Assembly (NCBI GenBank): GCA_028532855.1
Contig: JAQQAL010000021.1
Span: 1-64,000, forward strand
Origin: Candidatus Thalassospirochaeta sargassi
GTDB lineage: Bacteria > Spirochaetota > Spirochaetia > UBA9216
Direction: 5' to 3'
Length of the DNA: 64,000 nucleotides
The notes beneath the pieces were generated by a model. It was not told the DNA's origin. It was given only the letters and a program-made list of their open reading frames with translations, and did no database searches. The position numbers were made by a program, and so were the translations under genes. This document shows, in pieces, positions 56,819-64,000 of this stretch; position 1 is the first letter of the stretch, and every line of letters starts with the position of its first letter.

Positions 56819-57088
56819 TTGTACAACAGAACACTATCCTATAAATTTCAAGAAAAATATTGCCTCCTGTCAAAATTTTTATTCTATTTAATAGTGATAG
56901 TTTTATAAATGGAGATTTGTCTATGACTGATTTAAATATTTCCAATATGACGTTTAAACTGAAAAGCCCGCTATTGAGCGGGTCTTAGAAACAACATCCA
57001 TCTCTGGTATGATAAGATATTCTCAGGGTTGCAGCAGATAAAGCTCCCGGCTTTTAAATTATTTTTACTATGTTACAATTGGAGTAAT

Positions 57089-58309
57089 ATGACAGAAACA
57101 AATTTCTACAATGAACCGAAAAACATTTTGGAAGCTCGCTATAAAGAGGCTTATCCGGTATTTGCTACAGTCTTGAATGAAATAAAAGATCAAATTCAGG
57201 AGAGAGCGGCTGAGAAGGAATTATCTGTAACAGTGCGCCACAGGGTAAAAAGTTTTTCAAGCTGGCATGCTAAAATTTTTCGAAAAAGACCCCTTCAAGA
57301 AAGAATAAAAAGAAACTTCGTAACAGATATCCTAGGTATTAGAATAATATGTCCTTTTCTTGAGGAGATTGATTCAATTACTCTGATGCTTCAGGAATTA
57401 TTTCATATTGAAGAACACGAAGTAAAGGGGGCAAACTATCCTTATCAGCATTTTGGCTATGAATCTGTACATTTTTTAGTAGCTATTCCAGAGACAGCAA
57501 TTCCCACTAATTCTATAGCTGATATTTTTTTAGCTCCAAGGGTTTGTGAGATTCAGGTCCGTACAATCTTACAGGAAGCCTGGGCAGAGGTTGAGCACGA
57601 ATTGGTTTATAAATCGGAGTTCTCTCCGCTTGATGAACCATTAAAGCGAAAACTTGCGGCTATAAACGCAAACCTTACTCTTTCGGATATCATGTTTCAG
57701 GAAATCCGGGAGTATCAGAGACAACTTAAGGAGGCCCTCAAACAGCGCCGAGAAGACTTTTATAATCATATCAGCCAAAACGAATATGAAACGCCTCCTG
57801 AATCAGCGGCCTCCGGAAAACATCCGGCAAGAAGCCTCTTAAAGGAGACTGTGGATGCTCTTCTGTTAAAGGGACTTATTGCTCATAATCAGAAAAGATA
57901 TGAAGACGCAATTGAAATCTATTCAGATATTCTACTCAGAGACATCAGCGATGATATCAGGGCTGTTATCCTTGTACACCGGGGTATGGCTTATTTCTCC
58001 AATGATTTGCAAAAAGCTGCTTTAAGCGATTTCAATCAGGCGATTAAATTGAACCCTGCCCAGACAAAAGCACTATATTTCAGAGCTGTACACGCCAGAG
58101 TGAATGGAAAATTTACCGATGCTCTTGCCGATATCGAAGAATGCATTAAAGCTGACCCGTACAACCTTGAGTATCTAACTGCCAGAGCTGAAACACTGGC
58201 TGCCACAGGAGATTTTCAATCCGCCATTACCGAATGTATAAAAATACTAAAAATGGATTTGGATTTTAAGCCAGCAAAGCGGCTACTCAAAAATCTTGAA
58301 AATAGATAA
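57089..58309 (+). CDS. RelA/SpoT-type (p)ppGpp synthetase domain with C-terminal TPR repeats
   Basis: RVKSFSSWHAKIFRK, VTDILGIRIICPF, GYESVH, EIQVRTILQEAWAEVEHELVYK; then TPRs (HNQKRYEDAIEIYSDIL..., AVLSDFNQAIKLNPAQTKALYFRAV...). Likely start MTETNF at 57089. Confidence 0.9.
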   Translation: MTETNFYNEPKNILEARYKEAYPVFATVLNEIKDQIQERAAEKELSVTVRHRVKSFSSWHAKIFRKRPLQERIKRNFVTDILGIRIICPFLEEIDSITLMLQELFHIEEHEVKGANYPYQHFGYESVHFLVAIPETAIPTNSIADIFLAPRVCEIQVRTILQEAWAEVEHELVYKSEFSPLDEPLKRKLAAINANLTLSDIMFQEIREYQRQLKEALKQRREDFYNHISQNEYETPPESAASGKHPARSLLKETVDALLLKGLIAHNQKRYEDAIEIYSDILLRDISDDIRAVILVHRGMAYFSNDLQKAALSDFNQAIKLNPAQTKALYFRAVHARVNGKFTDALADIEECIKADPYNLEYLTARAETLAATGDFQSAITECIKILKMDLDFKPAKRLLKNLENR

Positions 58310-58311
58310 AT

Positions 58312-58346
58312 ACCCGCATCAGGATGTTACCATCTCGGATGCGGGT
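58312..58346. terminator. Putative (bidirectional) terminator hairpin ACCCGCATC...GATGCGGGT
   Basis: 9-bp perfect stem between convergent genes; only a short T tract. Confidence 0.6.
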
Positions 58347-58407
58347 TTCAGAAATATTTCTTACATGCCTATAGGAAAATCTATCCACTGCATGCTGGAG
58401 CCATTTT

Positions 58408-59868
58408 TTAATATATTCCTGTGAATTGCCCAATAAAAAATAGAACTAATGCAACAGCAATCGATGAGAATATTGTCATGATAACGCCAACCTTAGCCAT
58501 ATCTGAAATGCTGAAATATCCAGCCGAATATGAAATTACAGTAGCCGGGGTTGAAGTAACAAGTATAAAAGCAATATTTGCAGTAATAGCCGCAGGTATC
58601 ACAATTGCGAGAGGGTCAAGCCCGAAGCCTTTTGCCAATTCTATCATAATCGGAATAATAATTGTTCCGGTAACTGCATTTGAGGACAGCGCAACTTTCA
58701 GCAGTGACACAAGAAAAACAATAAGAAATATTGTAACAAGAGTTGGCAGGGAAGCAATCTTTCCAAACAGAAGCATAGCAATCCACTTTGCGGCACCTGT
58801 CTGATAGAGCATCATCCCCAATGCTATACCAGTAAGAACCAGTATTATCGAAGACCAGTTTATCTCTTTCTCTATTTTACGCCATGGAATACTGCTCATA
58901 CCCGGCAAAAAGAAAAGGGTTCCTGTGAGGAAGACAGGCATGGATACCGGGATACTGATACCAAATATTTTCTGAAGCCAGGGGGTTGTCAACCACAGAA
59001 TGGCTGTGAGCGCAAAAACCAATGCTGTAATCTTTTCTTCTCGACCCATCGGAGCGAGCTCCTGGAACTCTTTTTTGAGTTCTTCCTTGGATTTGGAAAG
59101 ATGAGAGATTTCCGGCTTAAAGACGGTGATAAGAACCAGCCATGCAATCGGGATAAGAATTACTGCCGCGGGCACACCGTAGGACATCCATTCGGGAAAA
59201 CCTATCGCAATTCCTGCAACGTCCTGAAGGAAACCTATCGCGATCGGGTTTACGCTGCAACCGGCAGGAGTGCCAATTCCTCCGATGAGCGGTCCCCAGG
59301 CTGTCGAAATCAGCAGCGCTTTCGCAAAATTACTTTTAAGAGGTTCGCAACCTTCTTCTTTAACAATTGCGTGAGCCAGAGGCATAAGCATTGCGGCGAC
59401 AGCCATATCTGTAATCCACATCGAAAGAACTAACCCGGTAACCAGAAATCCTAAGATAATATTTCTCGTATTATTTCCGGTTTTTGACAGAATATACATA
59501 GCAATTCTCTTACCAAGCCCTGACATTGTGATAAAAGCTGAAAGTATGAGCACCCCGATAAAAAAAGCTACGGTATGGTTTCCAAAACCAACCCTGATAA
59601 TATTTTTAAAGGTATCCACTTGAAACAGCGCCATCAGAACTATACCAATCATACCAGTCAGATGAAACGGTATTGTCTCAGACATCCACAGGATAAGAGA
59701 AAACATCAATATCCCTATCGCAGTCTGGCCCATTACAGTTAACTCAGCACCACCGAAAAACCGCAATTCTTCCGATAAAGGAATGTACCTAATGAAAAAG
59801 AAGACTGCAAATGCTAACGCGATGAAACCCCATCTGGAAGAAGAACTCTTTGTAGTCTTAGGACTCAT
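58408..59868 (-). CDS. SLC13/DASS-family anion:Na+ symporter
   Basis: SETIPFHLTGMIGIVLMALF; AWGPLIGGIGTPAGCSVNPIAIGFL; TVISYSAGYFSISDMAKVG. Confidence 0.92.
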   Translation of the reverse strand: MSPKTTKSSSSRWGFIALAFAVFFFIRYIPLSEELRFFGGAELTVMGQTAIGILMFSLILWMSETIPFHLTGMIGIVLMALFQVDTFKNIIRVGFGNHTVAFFIGVLILSAFITMSGLGKRIAMYILSKTGNNTRNIILGFLVTGLVLSMWITDMAVAAMLMPLAHAIVKEEGCEPLKSNFAKALLISTAWGPLIGGIGTPAGCSVNPIAIGFLQDVAGIAIGFPEWMSYGVPAAVILIPIAWLVLITVFKPEISHLSKSKEELKKEFQELAPMGREEKITALVFALTAILWLTTPWLQKIFGISIPVSMPVFLTGTLFFLPGMSSIPWRKIEKEINWSSIILVLTGIALGMMLYQTGAAKWIAMLLFGKIASLPTLVTIFLIVFLVSLLKVALSSNAVTGTIIIPIMIELAKGFGLDPLAIVIPAAITANIAFILVTSTPATVISYSAGYFSISDMAKVGVIMTIFSSIAVALVLFFIGQFTGIY

Positions 59869-60237
59869 AAATTTATCCTCACTATTATTCTTGAATAATC
59901 AATGCGGTTTAGCGTCTATAGCTGAATAATCGAAAATAGAAATATTCCAACAGAAAACTTCTCTGTACACCAGCTCTGAGAGGCACACCACTTAGAGAAA
60001 TAATTAAGAATGTAAATTAAGTATTACCCGAATGGGTTCTGACCAACGGCCTTTTTCCACCCGGGGTTAATAACAATGAAAATCGCACAATGTTATTGTA
60101 GGACAAACCTACAGCAAACAATTACAAAAGTCCAGATGATACTGCAAAGATCTTTATAAAGTTCTGAAATGAGGTGTTTTTAAATCTGTATGTGAACCAG
60201 TTCTTTAAATTATCAGGTAACACTGAAGAGTAAATAA

Positions 60238-61482
60238 CTACTCTTCATCAAGAAGCCGCTTTTCTCCTTCAAGCGCTCTTATACCGGATATTTCCTGGCT
60301 TACTTCAAGCACACCTTTATATGTGTCACTATCAAATAAAGGAAAATAGCGTATGTGTATAAACTTTTCTCCCATCTGAATCCAGAATTCGGCCATATCT
60401 CTTTTTCGAGCTTTAAAGTCTTCTACAATTTTTTGAACGATATGGACACTCTTCGGCGGATGACAGTTCTGAACTGAACGTCCAATGATTCCGGGGCTTC
60501 GCGGGAAAATCCTTTCCTTACCCTGGCTGAAGTACCTTACATTGTCATTCTCATCAACGTAAGTTATATCAATAGGGAGATTTTTAAGCATCAAGTCTAT
60601 CTGTGCTGCTGATAGTTTTCCGATACTTAAATCAATTAAGTCTTCACCTGTTTCTGTGCCGCTTCCCACACCACTTATAAAATCCTGGGTTTTGCTATGG
60701 GCAAGCAACTCCGGAGCCCAGAGGTTACCGGGTTTTATCCATGCAAATCCTATTTCTGTTTCACCCTTTCTAATTTCTGACCATACAGATTCCGGCAGCT
60801 TTCGGAGCGCGGTCGGGAATAAAATCTTTTCTTCCATAAAAATCATCCTCTTCAACTTAGGTATAAGCTCCTTGCCGGCACTTATGCATTCCTGGACATT
60901 CGCCGTTTCTGAAGATTTTCTTATCGCTCTAAACAAATCCCGAATCTCATCATGCTTACCCCACATAACATTGGATGGGCCTGAAAACCCGACTCCCTCA
61001 AGAAACGGGAATAACTGATTTTCCTTTCTTGCGTAGTGAATCTCTATCTTTGACAGACTTTCAACTGCCTCATTAACCCCCTTGAAATCACTGTTTCTGC
61101 GGAGCTTTTTCAGCGACTTTTTAAGTCCTGAAATTTTGGTTTTCAAAACCTTATTTTCTGCCTTATAATTTGCCACCGGATGTCCGCTAATTTTTTCATT
61201 ACCGTTTCCGGTTCTCTTTGAAGCTCCTTTCAGTGCATCATGGAAAGTATCGATATGAAGCTCGCACAGCTTCTGTACCTCATCAACGGGAACGCCCTCT
61301 GTAATCAGGGCTTGTTCGGCCTCGGCAATTTCTTCCGGACTCAGGGTCTCGAGAAGCTTCTTAAAATCCCTCTTTATCTCTTTCTGCGCCGCATAATGAT
61401 CCTCTGCCTCATTCAAGACACGGATTATCCGGCCCAGTTCATTCTTTCTATCTTTACTGTTATTCAGGTTTTCAGACATCAT
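60238..61482 (-). CDS. DUF438 - hemerythrin - PAS domain protein
   Basis: N-term DUF438 (LLETLSPEEIAEAEQALITEGVPVDEVQKLCELH), hemerythrin-like HYARKENQLFPFLE...MWGKHDEIR...FMEEKILFP, PAS (ITYVDENDNVRYFSQGKERIFPRSPGIIGRSVQNCHPPKSVHIVQKIVEDFKA). Confidence 0.9.
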   Translation of the reverse strand: MMSENLNNSKDRKNELGRIIRVLNEAEDHYAAQKEIKRDFKKLLETLSPEEIAEAEQALITEGVPVDEVQKLCELHIDTFHDALKGASKRTGNGNEKISGHPVANYKAENKVLKTKISGLKKSLKKLRRNSDFKGVNEAVESLSKIEIHYARKENQLFPFLEGVGFSGPSNVMWGKHDEIRDLFRAIRKSSETANVQECISAGKELIPKLKRMIFMEEKILFPTALRKLPESVWSEIRKGETEIGFAWIKPGNLWAPELLAHSKTQDFISGVGSGTETGEDLIDLSIGKLSAAQIDLMLKNLPIDITYVDENDNVRYFSQGKERIFPRSPGIIGRSVQNCHPPKSVHIVQKIVEDFKARKRDMAEFWIQMGEKFIHIRYFPLFDSDTYKGVLEVSQEISGIRALEGEKRLLDEE

Positions 61483-61515
61483 TTTTCCTACTTGAATTAT
61501 AATCTGATATATTAC

Positions 61516-62709
61516 TCAGCTTATTCTGCCGGCAAAATCCTTTCCGAATCTCTCGGCTTCCTGTAGTATCGCATCATCCGGTTCCCACAGGGTTTTAAGA
61601 CCTGCGTTAACCAGTTCAAAGCCCGAGTCTTCCAGAGCCTTGTTAAGAATTGATACCGATTCACCGCTCCACCCGTAGGGACCGAATGCTGCCCCCTTCT
61701 TTGCCTTGAATCTCAGGCCCTTCATCTCTTCAATCAGTGAAGCCATAGAAGATAGAATCCCCTTATTTATGGTCGGAGAACCGAGGAGAATCGCCTTTGA
61801 ACGGAAAATCTCCGTGATGATATCGTTCTTGTCCCGTTTCGCACTATTGAAAAGACGCACGTCCACATCGGGATCCGCCTTCTGGATCCCCTTCGAGATT
61901 GCTTCGGCTATCTTCCTGGTGCCTTCCCACATTGTGTCATATACGATGGTAATCCGGTTCTCCTGATATGAATTCGCCCATTCAAGATATTTCTTAACAA
62001 TCTGAGTAGGATCGTCACGCCATATCACTCCATGACTTGTTGCAATCATGTCAACAGGTACTTCAAGAGACAGGACTTCATTTATCTTTTTCGTAATCAG
62101 AGGACTGAAAGGAGTCAGGATATTCGCATAGTATTTAATTGATTCAGAATATAATTCATCCTGATCAACTAAATCGTTGAACAGATACTCTGAAGCATAA
62201 TGCTGCCCGAAAGCATCATTGCTGAAAAGAATATTATCACCAGTAAGATAGGTGAACATGCTGTCGGGCCAGTGCAGCATCGGCGCTTCGATAAAGACAA
62301 GCTGTTTGCCGTTTCCTATATCCAGCGTATCACCAGTCTTCACAATTTGAAAATTCCAGTCTTTATGATAATGGCCTCTCAGTACTTTTTCACCATTTGC
62401 GGTACAATATATAGGGACATCCGGGATCTGCTTCATGAGTTCCGGCAGTGCACCACTGTGATCTACTTCAGAATGATTTGCTACGATGTAGTCAATTCGC
62501 GATAACTCTATCTCTTTTGAGAGATTATCGACAAATTCTTTAGCAAAGGGAGCCCATACTGTATCTATCAATACTACTTTCTCTTCCTTAACAAGATAGG
62601 AGTTGTAAGAACTTCCGCGATGAGTGGAATACTCATTTCCATGGAAATGTGTTAATTCCCAATCAATTTTTCCTACCCAATCTACATTAGACTTTAACTT
62701 ACGCTTCAT
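61516..62709 (-). CDS. FprA family A-type flavoprotein (flavodiiron protein, O2/NO reductase)
   Basis: [47 protein letters not shown]; flavodoxin [17 protein letters not shown]. Confidence 0.95.
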   Translation of the reverse strand: MKRKLKSNVDWVGKIDWELTHFHGNEYSTHRGSSYNSYLVKEEKVVLIDTVWAPFAKEFVDNLSKEIELSRIDYIVANHSEVDHSGALPELMKQIPDVPIYCTANGEKVLRGHYHKDWNFQIVKTGDTLDIGNGKQLVFIEAPMLHWPDSMFTYLTGDNILFSNDAFGQHYASEYLFNDLVDQDELYSESIKYYANILTPFSPLITKKINEVLSLEVPVDMIATSHGVIWRDDPTQIVKKYLEWANSYQENRITIVYDTMWEGTRKIAEAISKGIQKADPDVDVRLFNSAKRDKNDIITEIFRSKAILLGSPTINKGILSSMASLIEEMKGLRFKAKKGAAFGPYGWSGESVSILNKALEDSGFELVNAGLKTLWEPDDAILQEAERFGKDFAGRIS

Positions 62710-62768
62710 AAACGCCTCCTGAAAGATAAGTGATGATCATATAGTAACATTAGATTCTTAAGGCGTCG

Positions 62769-62782
62769 GTAACATTTGTTAC
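62769..62782. promoter_or_regulatory. Palindrome GTAACA-TT-TGTTAC upstream of FprA, with a further half-site GTAACA at 62744-62749
   Basis: Read directly; 60 nt upstream of the fprA start codon. Confidence 0.5.
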
Positions 62783-62796
62783 ATTATAAGGATAAT

Positions 62797-63690
62797 TTAT
62801 CTAATAGGCGAAATATAATATTTACTTGAAATTCCTTCCAGGTCATGAAAATAATAGAAACTGTCAGAATCAATTATTTTTAACTGTTCGATTAACACAG
62901 GAATCTCTTCTCTGGTCATTACTGTTTTTACAATCCTGAAAGTTTTACCACTGAACCCACCGCTCCCGGTTTGTACAGTGAAGGTTCTATGCTCAAAAGT
63001 CTGTTTAATCATTTGACCTATCTTATCAGGCTCATTAGTTACTATAGACATCATAGTAGTCTGAAATTTTCTGTATAGATTATTCAGTGTTTCCGCAGAT
63101 ACAAAAATATAGATACATGTGTACATCAGGGTATTAACTGCATTTTCAAAATTTAGATCTTTTAAAATATTCAGCGTAAGACCGAAAGAAGTGGAAACAA
63201 CCGCTGCTATTATAGAAATAAAACCTACCGGCCTGAGATATTTTGATGCAAAAAAGGCGCCTATGATATCCTCATCACCAGTAGAGCCCCGGTGCCTGAA
63301 TGAGATGGCTTTTGCAAATCCTGATAATATCCCCCCGAAGATAACTAATATTATTCTCTCATTCTGAGGTTCAGGCTGTGCGAACTCGAGCTCCGGCAAA
63401 AAGGTTAGAAAAAAGACTACAGTAGCTACTACACAGAACGTCCTGAATGCAAAGACTTTTCCTACCATGAATAGAGCAAAAACCAGTAAGATGAACTGAA
63501 AAGCAATGTACAAAACTAGAAAAACCCAATAGCTGTCAAAAAAATATGAAAGGGCCGAAGCAAGTCCTTCGGTCCCCGTTAAAATGACCCTGGAAGGTAG
63601 AATAAAATATTTTAATGATACAGAATAAATAAATCCTGAAAAAAAGATAAATCTATAATCAAATACTGTCTTTAATTTATTTAGTTTCAT
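62797..63690 (-). CDS. YitT family membrane protein (DUF161/DUF2179)
   Basis: SFRHRGSTGDEDIIGAFFASKY, C-terminal GSGGFSGKTFRIVKTVMTREEIPVLIEQLKIIDSDSFYYFHDLEGI. Confidence 0.85.
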   Translation of the reverse strand: MKLNKLKTVFDYRFIFFSGFIYSVSLKYFILPSRVILTGTEGLASALSYFFDSYWVFLVLYIAFQFILLVFALFMVGKVFAFRTFCVVATVVFFLTFLPELEFAQPEPQNERIILVIFGGILSGFAKAISFRHRGSTGDEDIIGAFFASKYLRPVGFISIIAAVVSTSFGLTLNILKDLNFENAVNTLMYTCIYIFVSAETLNNLYRKFQTTMMSIVTNEPDKIGQMIKQTFEHRTFTVQTGSGGFSGKTFRIVKTVMTREEIPVLIEQLKIIDSDSFYYFHDLEGISSKYYISPIR

Positions 63691-63727
63691 ATCCGAATAA
63701 TACCATAAAAAAAGTGAATATATTGTT

Positions 63728-64000
63728 CTATAAAACCGAACCGGGAAGTGTCAAAACAAATTCTCTGATTTCATCCCTGACTTTCCGGTAACAATCCAGT
63801 TTTTCATTCTCTGAGGCTCCCATTTCCGCAAGTTCTGATGCCATACGGGGAGGATCCTGAAATCCTACATGAACAACCTTTGCTCTCCCCAAAAATAAAG
63901 GACAATTCTCATGTGCATCGCCACAAACTGTAACAACAACATCAAATTCTTTATCCCTGAACTCTATAACGTTTTGAGACTTATGCCCTGATATATCAAC
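63728..64000 (-). CDS. arsC: Arsenate reductase ArsC (LMW-PTP fold), C-terminal part, 5' end beyond window
   Basis: Minus-strand translation VDISGHKSQNVIEFRDKEFDVVVTVCGDAHENCPLFLGRAKVVHVGFQDPPRMASELAEMGASENEKLDCYRKVRDEIREFVLTLPGSVL*; absent from the ORF track because it is open at the edge. Confidence 0.88.
   Translation of the reverse strand, partial: VDISGHKSQNVIEFRDKEFDVVVTVCGDAHENCPLFLGRAKVVHVGFQDPPRMASELAEMGASENEKLDCYRKVRDEIREFVLTLPGSVL

Overview
The window is gene-dense, low-to-moderate GC bacterial chromosome. Gene content suggests a fermentative anaerobe, possibly a spirochaete (inference only). I found no rRNA, tRNA, CRISPR array, transposase or phage module by eye. Main blocks: (1) arsenic resistance, with an ArsR-ArsC fusion, a GAPDH and ArsJ at about 2.0-4.9 kb, plus a second ArsC cut by the right edge; (2) a sugar-phosphate cluster with HPS, PHI, D-lyxose isomerase, a UroD-family protein and ManA (5.6-9.7 kb); (3) an RpiR-linked operon with an AGPS-like FAD oxidase, EtfB, EtfA, SDR and a frameshifted FGGY kinase (11.7-18.0 kb); (4) an oligopeptide-type ABC transporter (18.0-23.3 kb); (5) a PTS-EIIA / diadenylate cyclase (c-di-AMP synthase) fusion protein (24.06-25.33 kb), tail-to-tail with (6) an MsrA whose catalytic Cys codon is an in-frame TGA followed by a SECIS-like hairpin, a strong selenoprotein candidate split by the ORF track; (7) CoA-disulfide reductase with two rhodanese domains; (8) a GntR/FadR-regulated TAXI-TRAP, HMGL-like synthase and MBL hydrolase locus with two TGGTNNNACCA operators; (9) RelA/SpoT-TPR; (10) DUF438/hemerythrin and flavodiiron proteins. 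The most interesting signals are the Sec-MsrA, the EIIA-DAC fusion, an isolated 49-aa peptide gene with its own promoter and terminator, and several palindromic operators and gene relics. All family calls come from reading motifs by eye. No database search was run.
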